Under the pieces are notes generated by a model. That model saw only the letters and a program-made list of their open reading frames with translations. It searched no databases and was not told where the DNA came from. Shown piece after piece: positions 7,327 through 16,902 of a DNA stretch of 64,000 nucleotides. Positions within the stretch are counted from its first letter, which is position 1; each line of letters opens with the position of its first letter. This DNA comes from JARDZU01 sp963730285 (GTDB lineage: Bacteria; Actinomycetota; Acidimicrobiia; Spongiisociales; ZC4RG35). A program made the position numbers and the translations under genes. Location: NCBI GenBank assembly GCA_963730285.1, contig CAVSQY010000007.1, positions 496,001-560,000 on the forward strand, in the 5' to 3' direction.

Positions 7327-8957
7327 GCGTCTCCATAACGTTTCTCGGCGGTCTGGGCGAGATCGGCCGAAACTGCGCCGCCTTGGAGATCGACGGCCAA
7401 TATGCCTTGATCGACTGCGGGCTCATGTTCCCCGAGGAGGACATGCTGGGTGTGGACCTGGTCTTTCCGGACTGGTCGTGGCTCATGGAGAGATCAGGCG
7501 ACGTCAAGTGCGTCATCCTCACCCACGGGCACGAAGATCACACGGGGGCGCTGGCGTATTTCTTGCGGGACATCAACGTTCCCGTGTACGGGACGCCCCT
7601 CAGCGTCGAGCTGGCGAGGGGCAGAATCGAGGAGATGGGTGTCGAAGGTGACCTGAGGGATCTTCCATACAAGAGATGGACCGAGCACGGCCCCTTTCGC
7701 TTCCAGTTCATCCCGGTCAGCCATTCGGTCCCGGACGCCGCGGCGGTAGCCATCGACACCCCGGAGGGGATGATCCTTCACTCCGGGGACTTCAAGCTCG
7801 ACCCAACCCCGATCGACGGCCGCCCCACCGACCTGCCCGCCATCGCGGCACTGGGGAGGAAGGGCGTGAGACTCTTGCTTTCCGACTCCACCAACGCCGA
7901 AAAACCGGGTTTTGAGCCCTCAGAGAGCTCGGTTGGTCAGCCCATCGCCGACGTGATCAAGGATGCTCCCGGACGAGTGATCGCAGCGTGCTTCTCCTCA
8001 CATGTCCACCGTGTCCAGCAAATCGCCAACGCCGGGGTCCGCGATGGTCGGAAGGTGGCCTTCTTCGGCCGCTCCATGCATCGCAACACCGGCGTCGCCT
8101 CGGAGCTGGGTCTGCTCGACGTTCCGCCGGACTCGATCCTCGACATCAAGGAACTTGGCGACCTCCCACCCGACCGCCAGCTTCTCATCACAACGGGAAG
8201 CCAGGGCGAGCCCTTTGCGGCCCTGTCGCTCATGTCGCAAGGACGCCATAAATTCGTCGAGTTGACCGAAGGCGACACAGTTCTCATCTCGGCCAAGCCG
8301 ATACCTGGCAACGAGACCGCCGTCTCCAAAGTGATCTCGAACCTGATACGAAGGGGGGCCACCGTCGTCCATGGTCAAAATGCCCCGGTTCATGTCTCGG
8401 GTCATGGCAGCCGCGACGAGCTGCTGACATACCTCAACGTTGTCAGACCCACCGCGTTCGTCCCGGTACACGGGGAGTACCGCCACCTTCATGCCCACGC
8501 CGAGTTGGCCCGCCGTATGGGGGTGCCACACGTGGATGTGTTGGAAGACGGTGATCGGGTGATCCTCAAGGGCAAGAAGACACAGGTGCAGCGTCGTGCG
8601 GTCCCAGCCGGATATGTCTATCTCGATGGCTCATCGGTCGGCGATGTCCAGTCTGCGGTCCTCAGAGATCGTTCTCATCTCGCCGATGAGGGGGTCGTCG
8701 TGGTGACGGTTGGGATCGACCATGGGACCGGTGAGGTCGTCTATGGGCCTGACATGGACTCCCACGGGATGATGGACGATCCATCGGCGGTCTTGAAGAA
8801 GGCCGCCGAAGCGGTCCTCCAGGCGATCAAGGAGCATGCTTCTGGTCGGAGCGACATCGGTGAGCTACAGAAGACCATCCGCTCCGCGGCCGGTCGCGTC
8901 ATCCGGGCCGAGACATCTCGCCGACCGGTCATCGTCCCGGTGGTCATGGAGCTCTGA
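7323..8957 (+). CDS. rnj: ribonuclease J
   Basis: A 544-residue metallo-beta-lactamase/beta-CASP nuclease: the metal motif HGHEDHTGAL near residue 65, the ISHSVPDA-type His and an SGDFKLD Asp further on, then the beta-CASP domain and a C-terminal domain with QKTIRSAAGRVI. It is a combined 5'-3' exo- and endoribonuclease for mRNA decay and rRNA maturation. GTG 7323 overlaps the dapA stop (GTGA), so the two are co-translated. The genome also encodes RNase Y (29.3 kb), so both Firmicutes-type decay enzymes coexist here. Confidence 0.96.
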   Translation: MSVSITFLGGLGEIGRNCAALEIDGQYALIDCGLMFPEEDMLGVDLVFPDWSWLMERSGDVKCVILTHGHEDHTGALAYFLRDINVPVYGTPLSVELARGRIEEMGVEGDLRDLPYKRWTEHGPFRFQFIPVSHSVPDAAAVAIDTPEGMILHSGDFKLDPTPIDGRPTDLPAIAALGRKGVRLLLSDSTNAEKPGFEPSESSVGQPIADVIKDAPGRVIAACFSSHVHRVQQIANAGVRDGRKVAFFGRSMHRNTGVASELGLLDVPPDSILDIKELGDLPPDRQLLITTGSQGEPFAALSLMSQGRHKFVELTEGDTVLISAKPIPGNETAVSKVISNLIRRGATVVHGQNAPVHVSGHGSRDELLTYLNVVRPTAFVPVHGEYRHLHAHAELARRMGVPHVDVLEDGDRVILKGKKTQVQRRAVPAGYVYLDGSSVGDVQSAVLRDRSHLADEGVVVVTVGIDHGTGEVVYGPDMDSHGMMDDPSAVLKKAAEAVLQAIKEHASGRSDIGELQKTIRSAAGRVIRAETSRRPVIVPVVMEL

Positions 8958-8969
8958 CCGGCCAGACGG

Positions 8970-9638
8970 TCAACCCACTTCGACCATTACCTCATCGAGG
9001 CTCTTCCTTGTCAGGTCCGGAACGACGCAGTCGTCGGTTGGGTATCCGATGGGGAAGAGACAGAACGGCCGCTCGTTCTCGGGGCGCCCCAGGAGCTTCG
9101 AGAGAAACTTCATCGGGCTCGGCGTATGGGTCAGTGTCGCCAGCCCCATGTGATGCAGGGCGGTGATGAAGAGCCCTGCGCTGATGCCGACCGACTCCTT
9201 GACGTAGTAGTGATGAGAACGGGTGCCATCGGCCCGCCGGCCATATCGTTGTTCGAAGAGCACCACAATCCAGGGCGCGGTCTCGAGGAAGGGCTTGTGC
9301 CAATCGGTTCCAAGGGGCTCGAGGTCCTCCCGCCAATGGTCGGGTAGCCGACCGCCCTCGTAATTGATCCGCTCCTCCTCTTCGGCTGCCTCCCGGATCT
9401 GCCTCTTGATCTCCGGGTCACCGGTCACGACGTAGGTCCAGGGCTGTTTGTGGGCACCACTGGGTGCCGTGGCGGCGACTTTGATGGCCAACTCGATCAG
9501 CTCTCTGGGCACGGGATCGCCTGCGAAGAGGCGCACGCTCCGTCGTCGATTCATTTCGTCGAAGAAGCTCTCGCCGCGCTCGATTTGAGATACATGGTCG
9601 AGACGCGTGGGAGGGTAGGGGATCATCGGGGCAGGCAT
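8970..9638 (-). CDS. nitroreductase-fold flavoprotein, iodotyrosine-deiodinase-like
   Basis: A 222-residue FMN protein of the nitroreductase superfamily. FMN contacts are expected at RRRSVRLF and the TAPSGAHKQPW segment. The insert with INYEGGRLPD...LGTDWHKPFLETAP resembles the active-site lid of iodotyrosine deiodinases, which carries the Glu-Tyr-Lys that recognise halotyrosine. YVKESVGISAG and the C-terminal IGYP complete the fold. It could reductively dehalogenate halotyrosine or a related phenol; a plain nitroreductase is the alternative. It is cytoplasmic and stands alone. Confidence 0.8.
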   Translation of the reverse strand: MPAPMIPYPPTRLDHVSQIERGESFFDEMNRRRSVRLFAGDPVPRELIELAIKVAATAPSGAHKQPWTYVVTGDPEIKRQIREAAEEEERINYEGGRLPDHWREDLEPLGTDWHKPFLETAPWIVVLFEQRYGRRADGTRSHHYYVKESVGISAGLFITALHHMGLATLTHTPSPMKFLSKLLGRPENERPFCLFPIGYPTDDCVVPDLTRKSLDEVMVEVG

Positions 9639-9804
9639 CTGTTCACGCTACCGAGATGGCGAGCGCGGGGTCCCCCGGACACGCCGGGTGGTGGAACCAA
9701 CACAAAAGACGATGACGTCCTGCGGATCGGTCTCGCCTCCCAGGGACCATGGAACTCGTGATGGGCCGATAACGGGAGTCGCATCCGAAGATGGAGCATC
9801 GTCC

Positions 9805-10527
9805 CTAGGTCCCGGCGATCCGATACTCCACGGCGTTGCCTCTCTTACCGACTATCGATATCACGTCGGCCAGGCGGAGGCAGTAGGCCATCTGCTGTGC
9901 CGTGCGACGTGATTGACTCAGCTTCCGGGCGAGATCGGCGGTGGTGAACGTGTTGGGCAGACCGGCGGGCAGTAGTGCGGCCAGGTCGTCGCCGTTGGTG
10001 ATCAGCAGGGTGTCGACCACGTCGATCAAGCGGCGCTCCTGCACCGTCCAACCTTGGCGACGCCAGGAACGGTCCGGTGTGTGAATTCGCAGCTCTTCCT
10101 CGGTGGTCAAGATCACCTCGATCTCCAGGTGGGGGTGAGCGAGGAGGTCGGGGAAGCTCACCAGCTCGGAGAAGAGTTGGATCGCGCTGCCGTGTTTCGG
10201 TGAACGTCGGCGACTGAGAACTGTGCCGCCCGGCGCCACCTTGACGATCCACTTGTCAACGGGAATCGGGTGGACGATGCGGACCGGGTGACCGAGGTCG
10301 AGCAAAGTCGTCACCTTCTTCCTCATCGAGGAGAACCCACGAGTCTGTACCTCGATCAGCAAGTCGTCCCGGACGAGATCGACGACGAACCCGTCAACAG
10401 CCACCTCGACCCCGTCCCCGCTTTGGGAATACCACCGTTTCAACGACGCGTGGAGTGGCTTCTCACGAAGTGTCCCGATATGAGGTGAGTCCTCCTTCAC
10501 CAGAGTGATCCTACGAACCGGCCTCAC
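9805..10527 (-). CDS. unrecognised protein: nuclease-like N-domain, winged-helix-like C-domain
   Basis: 240 residues, not recognised as a named family. The N-terminal half has VAVDGFVVDLVRDDLLIEVQT, a D...ExQ pattern on predicted strands that recalls PD-(D/E)XK-type nuclease cores. The C-terminal 70 residues (FTTADLARKLSQSRRTAQQ...) read like a helix-turn-helix or winged helix. A DNA-binding or DNA-cleaving role is a guess from these two features. No partner gene sits beside it. The 166 bp downstream, towards the deiodinase-like gene, hold nothing I recognise. Confidence 0.6.
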   Translation of the reverse strand: MRPVRRITLVKEDSPHIGTLREKPLHASLKRWYSQSGDGVEVAVDGFVVDLVRDDLLIEVQTRGFSSMRKKVTTLLDLGHPVRIVHPIPVDKWIVKVAPGGTVLSRRRSPKHGSAIQLFSELVSFPDLLAHPHLEIEVILTTEEELRIHTPDRSWRRQGWTVQERRLIDVVDTLLITNGDDLAALLPAGLPNTFTTADLARKLSQSRRTAQQMAYCLRLADVISIVGKRGNAVEYRIAGT

Positions 10528-10638
10528 AACCCCCGGTCAATCTGTCTTCGCCCGGTGGCTGAGAATGCAACCGGGTTTCGGCGTCACCGGGGATCGGCTG
10601 CCGATAGCGTCTCTCACAACCTGACGAAGGCGGAGTGG

Positions 10639-11127
10639 ATGCACGATCTCTGGCGTGTGGTGCACATCTTGTCGGCGGTGACCTGGGTGGGCGGGACCAT
10701 CGTCGTGACACTGTTCGTCACCCCGACGGCCAAGAAGATGGGTGACGACGGCCGGCCCTTCATGCAGGCTCTGGTCAGGACAAGCATGACCGGGACGCTG
10801 TTGAGCGCCGCAATTGCCACGGTGGTGGCAGGGATCTTCCTCTACGCCGAGAGATTCAATCGAGTCGACTTCACCGGCGCGTCGGGGTTCTGGCTCTCTA
10901 TCGGCGCCCTGGCCGGGATCACGGCGCTGGCCATTGGATACACCTTTGGGGCCCGGAGCATCTTTGGCATGAGACGACTGGGGGTAGCCATCGGTCAGCG
11001 GGGCGGGCCTCCCACAGTCGAAGAGATGAGCGAGATGCAAAGACTCCAGGCAAGGACGACCAGGGTGGGGCCACTGCTCCTGGTCCTCTTCGTCATCGCG
11101 ATAGTCGGGATGGCGTTGGGGGCCTGA
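10639..11127 (+). CDS. four-helix membrane protein, CopD/DUF2269-like
   Basis: A 162-residue membrane protein with four clear hydrophobic helices. The first contains WRVVHILSAVTWVGG, the His-bearing helix seen in CopD-like and DUF2269 proteins, which can ligate haem or copper. I start it at ATG 10639 because the upstream part of the frame is low-complexity and the GGCGGAG just before this ATG is a plausible ribosome site. The function is unknown. It precedes ftsK by 70 bp. Confidence 0.7.
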   Translation: MHDLWRVVHILSAVTWVGGTIVVTLFVTPTAKKMGDDGRPFMQALVRTSMTGTLLSAAIATVVAGIFLYAERFNRVDFTGASGFWLSIGALAGITALAIGYTFGARSIFGMRRLGVAIGQRGGPPTVEEMSEMQRLQARTTRVGPLLLVLFVIAIVGMALGA

Positions 11128-11197
11128 CCGCCACGCTGAGGCAGTTCCGGGCACAATCCGCGCGCAGAACCATCTGGCATGTATTCTCTATTGGCAC

Positions 11198-13492
11198 ATG
11201 GGAACCAGGACGCCCACCCGGAAGGGGTCCTCCGGGCGGAGGCGGGTGTCCAACAACCGCAAGAAGAAGACGCAGACCAAGAGCACGATCCGTCAGAAGC
11301 TGGCGACGGTGAGAGGCTCGGTCCGGGGGACACTCGGTCGTCAAACTGACGACGTTTGGGGGATGCTCCTATTCGTCATTGCCATCATCGTGGTCCTCGC
11401 ATTCGTCGGGTTGGCCGGCCCGGTCGGGGATGGCCTCGCATCGGGGAGCCGTTTTCTGTTTGGCATATGGCGCTTCGCCCTTCCTGCCGCCTTGGCCGGG
11501 GTCGGGATTGCTCTCATCGTGGGCAAACCGCGCGACGGCGCCAAGAAGCTCGTTGCCGGTGCCATGGTCACGTTCGTTGGCTCTCTTGCTCTCTTCCATC
11601 TCATGACAGGGGCCGTGTCCTTCGCTCCCAACATCGAGTTGGTCAAGGAGCGCGGTGGCGCCGTTGGGTCGCTTGTCGCCTTCCCCCTGCGTCGAATCCT
11701 CGGCATGTGGGGCGCATTTGTGCTCCTTGCCTCGACGATGGGCATCGGAGTGTTGTTGATGACTCAGACCAGTGTTCGTGAGTTTGCAATCGGCCTCGCC
11801 GACATCTTCAGATCTGCACGGCGAATGGCCCGTTCCACGTTTCTTCGACCCGGAGAAGATCTCAACGAGACCCGCAACCCGGACAGGGTCGTCCAGGTGG
11901 CTCGTCCGCCTCGTGGCCGTCACGAACGGCCGAAACCGGCCAGACCGAAGTCGGAGAAATCCGAGAAGGCTCCAGGCCCAGCGGCTCGACCCGCACCCAT
12001 TCCGAAGAGAATCGATCTCACGAAGAGTGGCTATCAGCTGCCACCTTTGAGTCTCCTCGATGCGGGGACCGGCGGGGAGATCAACAAGCGGTCCCTGGAA
12101 GAAACGGCCAGACAGCTCGAGGACACCCTCATCCAGCATGGGGTTGACGCCACTCTCACGAAGATCGTCCCCGGGCCTACGGTGACCCGCTACGAGATCG
12201 AATTGGCCCCCGGTGTCAAGGTGAGTCGGGTGTCCAGCCTGTCCCATGACATCGCCTACGCTCTCGCCACTCCCGATGTCCGAATTCTGGTTCCGATACC
12301 GGGCAAGTCGGCTATCGGTGTCGAGGTGCCGAATGCGAAGCGCCGTCTCGTCTCGTTGGGCGACATCCTGTCGAGCGCCGAGGCAGCCGTCGACCCCCAT
12401 CCGCTCACGGTTGGGTTGGGCATGGACATATCCGGAGATCCCAAGATGCTCAACCTCGCCGAGCTGCCTCACGTTCTCATCGCGGGGGCAACCGGGGCAG
12501 GGAAGTCCTCCTGCATCAACTCGATCGTGACCTCTCTCCTGATGCGAACGCATCCCGATGATGTTCGACTGATCATGGTCGATCCCAAGAGGGTCGAATT
12601 GGGGCAGTACAACGGGGTACCTCATCTTCTTACACGTGTCATCACCAATCCGAAGAAGGCAAACGACGCCCTGAAATGGGCAGTCGCCGAGATGGACAGG
12701 CGTTATGACCTGCTCGCCGATGCCAAGGTCCGGGACATCGAGGGCTATCGCGACAAGTGGGACGCGGGCAATCTCGACCCCGACGGTTTCGACCGCTTTC
12801 CTTACATCGTGATCCTGATCGACGAGCTCAACGACTTGATGATGGTTTCGGGCCGGGAGGTGGAGGAGTCGGTAGTCCGTATCGCGCAGATGGCCCGCGC
12901 CGTGGGCATCCATCTCGTGATCGCCACGCAGAGGCCGTCGGTCGACGTGATAACCGGGGTCATCAAGGCAAACGTCCCCAGCAGGCTCGCCTTCAGCGTT
13001 GCCTCGCAGACCGATAGCCGGGTGATAATCGACGGTTCCGGGGCGGAGAAGCTGATCGGGATGGGTGACATGCTGGTGGTCACGGCAAAAGAGCCGCGGC
13101 CCCAGCGCATCCAGGGATCCTGGGTTCGCGAGACCGAGGTCCACGCCGTGGTCGAGTGGGTCCGTAAACAGCAGGAAGCCAAGTACCAGGACCAGGAGGT
13201 CCTGGCAGCGGCAGCGGCTGCTGCTGCAGCGGCCCAAGCCCAAGATGTCGACGACGAGGAGGCCGACCTGGTCCGACAGGCCATGGATCTGGTCGTGCGG
13301 AGCGAGCTGGGCTCGACGTCGATGTTGCAACGCAAGCTTCGGATCGGGTTCGCCCGGGCCGGGCGGATCATGGACATCCTGGAGAGTCGAGGGGTGGTTG
13401 GCCCCAGTCAGGGGAGCAAGGCGCGTGAGGTTCTGATCACTGTGGACGAGATGCAAGAGATGCTCGCCACGGAGTCTGCCGGCGTCACCTGA
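11198..13492 (+). CDS. ftsK: DNA translocase FtsK/SpoIIIE
   Basis: 764 residues: a basic N-terminus, four membrane helices (about 50-200), a short charged linker, the RecA-like motor with Walker A GATGAGKSS at about 428-436 and Walker B VILIDELND at about 537, and a C-terminal gamma winged helix (TSMLQRKLRIGFARAGRIMD) that reads KOPS sites. It pumps chromosome DNA through the division septum and activates XerCD. A run of alanines (about 668-680) links motor and gamma domain. The linker is short for the family, as in SpoIIIE. Confidence 0.96.
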   Translation: MGTRTPTRKGSSGRRRVSNNRKKKTQTKSTIRQKLATVRGSVRGTLGRQTDDVWGMLLFVIAIIVVLAFVGLAGPVGDGLASGSRFLFGIWRFALPAALAGVGIALIVGKPRDGAKKLVAGAMVTFVGSLALFHLMTGAVSFAPNIELVKERGGAVGSLVAFPLRRILGMWGAFVLLASTMGIGVLLMTQTSVREFAIGLADIFRSARRMARSTFLRPGEDLNETRNPDRVVQVARPPRGRHERPKPARPKSEKSEKAPGPAARPAPIPKRIDLTKSGYQLPPLSLLDAGTGGEINKRSLEETARQLEDTLIQHGVDATLTKIVPGPTVTRYEIELAPGVKVSRVSSLSHDIAYALATPDVRILVPIPGKSAIGVEVPNAKRRLVSLGDILSSAEAAVDPHPLTVGLGMDISGDPKMLNLAELPHVLIAGATGAGKSSCINSIVTSLLMRTHPDDVRLIMVDPKRVELGQYNGVPHLLTRVITNPKKANDALKWAVAEMDRRYDLLADAKVRDIEGYRDKWDAGNLDPDGFDRFPYIVILIDELNDLMMVSGREVEESVVRIAQMARAVGIHLVIATQRPSVDVITGVIKANVPSRLAFSVASQTDSRVIIDGSGAEKLIGMGDMLVVTAKEPRPQRIQGSWVRETEVHAVVEWVRKQQEAKYQDQEVLAAAAAAAAAAQAQDVDDEEADLVRQAMDLVVRSELGSTSMLQRKLRIGFARAGRIMDILESRGVVGPSQGSKAREVLITVDEMQEMLATESAGVT

Positions 13493-13541
13493 TCCGCCCC
13501 ATGAGGCGAGATTGGAACGGCTCCTGGTGGGATAAGCTCAA

Positions 13542-14567
13542 GTGTCGATGTTCACCCTGATAAACCCAGATGGGAGCGTTCGCGATCGACTCCCGATCAC
13601 CCTGGAGGAGACCCGGTCGCTCTACGCGGACATGGTGGAGGCCCGCATCTATGACCACAAGTCGATGTCCATGCAACGTCAGGGCAGGCTGGCCACCTAC
13701 GCCCCGTTCGAGGGTCAGGAAGCAGCTCAGATAGGGGCCGCGGCAGCACTGAGGAGTGACGACTGGGTGGCCGCGACATATCGAGACGCCGCCCTGATGT
13801 GGCGAGCCGGATATCCGTGGTGGCTGCTCGTGGCCGGAAGAACCGGGGACGAGCGCGGAGGGGAGCCGCCCGAGGGCGTCAACGTATTACCGCCCTCCAT
13901 CACAGTCGGTGGCCACATGATCCACGCAGTGGGACTGGCATGGGCGGAGACCCTGCGGGGATCCGATCGTATCGCCCTGACATCTTTCGGTGATGGGGCG
14001 ACCTCGGAGGGTGACTTCCACGAGGCGATGAACTTCGCGGCCGTCTATCGCGCGCCGGTGGTCTTCTTCTGCCAGAACAACGGGTTTGCCATCTCGTATC
14101 CGACCCTCGAGCAGACGCGCTCGGAGTCGATCGCCATCAAGGCCGAGGGATATGGGATGCCGGGTGTCCAGGTCGACGGCAACGACGTGGCCGCGGTGTT
14201 GGTGGCGGTGCGTGAGGCGGTGGAGGCCGCGCGAAGTGGCGAAGGGCCTTCCCTGATCGAGGCCGTCACGTACAGGCTCGGTCCGCACACCACCGCCGAC
14301 GACCCGACCCGATACCGCGACGAGGGAGTCGCGGCCACGTGGCGGGAGCGAGATCCGCACGAGCGGGTGAGGATTCTGCTGGAGCGAGCCGGCGCCTGGT
14401 CACCCGAGTGGCAGTCCGAGCTGGAGGAGTCCGCCGGGGCCAGAATCGAATCGGCCGTGGCACAGGCCGAGGCCCTGCCCCCGCCCACCGCCACCGAGAT
14501 GTTCGAGAGGATGTATGCGGAGCCCACCGGCCCGCTACGGGCTCAGATGGGTGAGTGGGCGCCATGA
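13542..14567 (+). CDS. pdhA: 2-oxoacid (pyruvate-type) dehydrogenase E1 alpha subunit
   Basis: 341 residues with the thiamine-diphosphate motif starting GDGATSEGDFHEAMN near residue 150 and ending in QNN, and the phosphorylation-loop-like segment RYRDEGVAA. It decarboxylates a 2-oxoacid and passes the acyl group to the E2 lipoyl arm. Pyruvate is the likely substrate, but branched-chain 2-oxoacids are possible for this heterotetrameric type. Start GTG 13542 (ATG 13548 also possible). It is the first gene of a four-gene operon; no E3 is adjacent. Confidence 0.9.
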   Translation: MSMFTLINPDGSVRDRLPITLEETRSLYADMVEARIYDHKSMSMQRQGRLATYAPFEGQEAAQIGAAAALRSDDWVAATYRDAALMWRAGYPWWLLVAGRTGDERGGEPPEGVNVLPPSITVGGHMIHAVGLAWAETLRGSDRIALTSFGDGATSEGDFHEAMNFAAVYRAPVVFFCQNNGFAISYPTLEQTRSESIAIKAEGYGMPGVQVDGNDVAAVLVAVREAVEAARSGEGPSLIEAVTYRLGPHTTADDPTRYRDEGVAATWRERDPHERVRILLERAGAWSPEWQSELEESAGARIESAVAQAEALPPPTATEMFERMYAEPTGPLRAQMGEWAP

Positions 14568-15541
14568 GTGAGATCACGCTCGCCCAGGCCTTGAACGGCG
14601 CTCTGTCGACGGCCCTCGAGTCAGACGACAGAGTCGTCCTCTTGGGGGAGGACATAGGGCGCACCGGGGGAGTGTTCCGCATAACGGATGGCCTCCAGGT
14701 GAAATTCGGCGAAGACCGCGTGTTCGATACTCCGGTGGCCGAGTCGGGGATCGTCGGTGCCGCGTTCGGGATGGCGATTGCCGGGCTTCGACCGGTGGCG
14801 GAGCTGCAGTTCCTCGGCTTCTCCTATCCCGCGTATGACCAGATCATCAATCACGTCGCCCGGATCCGAAACCGCTCAAACCATCGTTTCACTGCTCCGA
14901 TGGTGATCAGAGTCCCGTATGGGGGTGGCATCGGGGCGGCCGAGCATCACTCGGAGTCGAGCGAATCTATCTATGCCCATATCCCCGGTCTCAAGGTGGT
15001 GGTCCCTTCCACCCCCTCGGATGCACGCGGTCTGCTCCTGGCGGCGATCGAAGACCCGGATCCCGTTCTCTTCCTCGAACCGATACGCCTCTACCGATCG
15101 GTCAAGGAGGAAGTGCCCGACATCTACTACTCCACAGAGATCGGCGTCGCCAGATTGGAGCGAAGTGGCGACGACATCACCCTCATCTCGTGGGGAGCGA
15201 TGGTCAAGGAGACCCGAGCCGCAGCTTCGCTTCTCGAAGAGGATGGTGTGTCTGTGGAGGTATTGGATTTGCGGACTCTGTCCCCTCTGGACCACGAAGC
15301 CATTCTCGGGTCGGCGAGAAAGACCGGGCGCGTGGTGGTCGTGCATGAGGCTCCGCGCACGGGTGGTCTGGGGGCCGAGGTCGCCGCCCTCATCCAGGAG
15401 AGCGCCCTCTACTCCCTCCATGGGGCCGTGCGACGGGTCACCGGGTGGGACACCGTCTTTCCCTTGAAGCGCTCCGAGGGCCACTACCTTCCGAGTGTGG
15501 AGCGAATTGTCGATACTGCACGAAGAGTGTTGGAGGACTAG
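14564..15541 (+). CDS. pdhB: 2-oxoacid dehydrogenase E1 beta subunit
   Basis: 325 residues with the transketolase-like beta fold: VLLGEDIGRTGGVFRIT, the FDTPVAESGIVG block and the C-terminal domain with VVVHEAPRTGGLGAEV. It forms the alpha2beta2 E1 with the preceding product and completes the thiamine-diphosphate site. I start it at ATG 14564, whose ATGA overlaps the E1-alpha stop, in preference to the in-frame GTG 9 bases earlier. Confidence 0.92.
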   Translation: MSEITLAQALNGALSTALESDDRVVLLGEDIGRTGGVFRITDGLQVKFGEDRVFDTPVAESGIVGAAFGMAIAGLRPVAELQFLGFSYPAYDQIINHVARIRNRSNHRFTAPMVIRVPYGGGIGAAEHHSESSESIYAHIPGLKVVVPSTPSDARGLLLAAIEDPDPVLFLEPIRLYRSVKEEVPDIYYSTEIGVARLERSGDDITLISWGAMVKETRAAASLLEEDGVSVEVLDLRTLSPLDHEAILGSARKTGRVVVVHEAPRTGGLGAEVAALIQESALYSLHGAVRRVTGWDTVFPLKRSEGHYLPSVERIVDTARRVLED

Positions 15542-16899
15542 TGCCAAGAGAATTCCTTCTGCCCGACATCGGGGAGGGTCTCACCGAGGCCGAGATCGTC
15601 CGTTGGCTTGTGCCTGAAGGAGAGCGGGTGTCGCCGGACCAGCCGGTGGTGGAGGTCGAGACCGACAAGGCCGTCGTCGAGATACCGTCCCCATATGGCG
15701 GAGTCGTCCTCCGCCATGGCGGCGCTGAGGGTGAGATCGTCGAGGTGGGTCAGGTCCTGGTGGTCATCGGAGAAGAGTCTGATGCGGACGAGCCCTCCGA
15801 CGAAGGTGACCAGGAGCTCCAGTATGTGGATGACGAAACATCCGCCGAGCCAGATCAGCGGATGGCATCGGTTTTCCAGGCAAGTGTGACCTCGGCGGCC
15901 CCAATCGTTGGCACTCTCAGTGAAGAAGCGGAAGTCCTCACCACCAGACCCGTGGAAGACGAGGGTCGAAACACGGTCAAGGCCCTACCCATCGTTCGCA
16001 AGCTGGCGCGGGACCTTGGCATAGACATCGACCGAATCCAGGGAACAGGCACCGATGGAAGGGTTGTCCGCGAGGATGTTCTGGCTGTCGCGAATGCAGC
16101 CGAGGCCGCCGCCCCGGCCCCGCCGCCGGTCGAGTCGGAAGAGCCGACAGAGGCGGCACGGCCGTCAGCCCAGCCTCATGTGTCTGAGGTGCCCCCGATA
16201 ACGGTGGTGCCGAGTGGGCAGACTGAGCGGCGCCCTTTGACACGCCTACGCAGGACCATTGCCGCAAACATGGTCAAGAGCTGGTCGGAGATACCCCACG
16301 TGACGACTTTCGAGGACGTTGACGCCAGCAGGCTCCTCGAAGTTCGCTCCGCCCTGGGTGCCAGGCACAACACCAAGATCGCCATCGAGGCTTTGGTCAT
16401 CAAGGCGGTGATCCCGGCACTAGAGGAGTTCCCGGAGTTCAACGCGACGCTGGACGGCGACGAATTGGTGCTACACGGCGCCAACGACATTGGTATCGCG
16501 GTGGACACCCAAGATGGCCTGCTGGTGGCGGTGGTCCGAGGCGCCGACCAGCGTGGCGTGCTCGAGGTATCGGCAGAGGTGAGGCGGCTTGGAAAAGGTG
16601 CGAGGGAGCGGTCGCTCTCCCCGGACGAGCTGTCAGGCCAGACCTTCACGATCTCCAACATCGGTGCCGTCGGTGGCGGTCACGGCACTCCGATCATCCC
16701 GTATGGGACGACGGCCGTGCTCTCGGTGGGCCGGGCGACGGACGCCGTGGTAGCTCTCGGTGGTGAGATCGCAATAGCGCCGGTGATGCCCTTGTCGCTC
16801 TCCTACGATCACCGTGTGATCGATGGGGCACAGGGTCGGAGATTCCTGGCCCTCGTGATCGAGAATCTCGAGGAGCCCGCTCTCTTCTTGGCAACCTGA
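15541..16899 (+). CDS. pdhC: 2-oxoacid dehydrogenase E2 (dihydrolipoamide acyltransferase)
   Basis: 452 residues from the GTG at 15541, which shares its G with the E1-beta TAG stop. A lipoyl domain carries Lys43 in VETDKAVVEI. A peripheral-subunit-binding domain follows (LPIVRKLARDLGIDIDRIQG). The catalytic core ends in SYDHRVIDG with His424. Ala/Pro-rich linkers separate them. It transfers the acyl group to CoA. Its lipoyl arm is also the plausible electron donor for the selenoprotein encoded 3 bases downstream. Confidence 0.94.
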   Translation: MPREFLLPDIGEGLTEAEIVRWLVPEGERVSPDQPVVEVETDKAVVEIPSPYGGVVLRHGGAEGEIVEVGQVLVVIGEESDADEPSDEGDQELQYVDDETSAEPDQRMASVFQASVTSAAPIVGTLSEEAEVLTTRPVEDEGRNTVKALPIVRKLARDLGIDIDRIQGTGTDGRVVREDVLAVANAAEAAAPAPPPVESEEPTEAARPSAQPHVSEVPPITVVPSGQTERRPLTRLRRTIAANMVKSWSEIPHVTTFEDVDASRLLEVRSALGARHNTKIAIEALVIKAVIPALEEFPEFNATLDGDELVLHGANDIGIAVDTQDGLLVAVVRGADQRGVLEVSAEVRRLGKGARERSLSPDELSGQTFTISNIGAVGGGHGTPIIPYGTTAVLSVGRATDAVVALGGEIAIAPVMPLSLSYDHRVIDGAQGRRFLALVIENLEEPALFLAT

Positions 16900-16902
16900 C
16901 CG

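Noticed and set aside
13201..13245. Alanine-codon run in ftsK as a repeat or expansion
   Set aside because: It is in frame and in the expected flexible linker between motor and gamma domains.
11369..13456. A 695-codon minus-strand frame opposite ftsK
   Set aside because: It is a high-GC shadow frame; its composition (many His, Asp and Arg, no hydrophobic core) is not protein-like, and ftsK is unmistakable.
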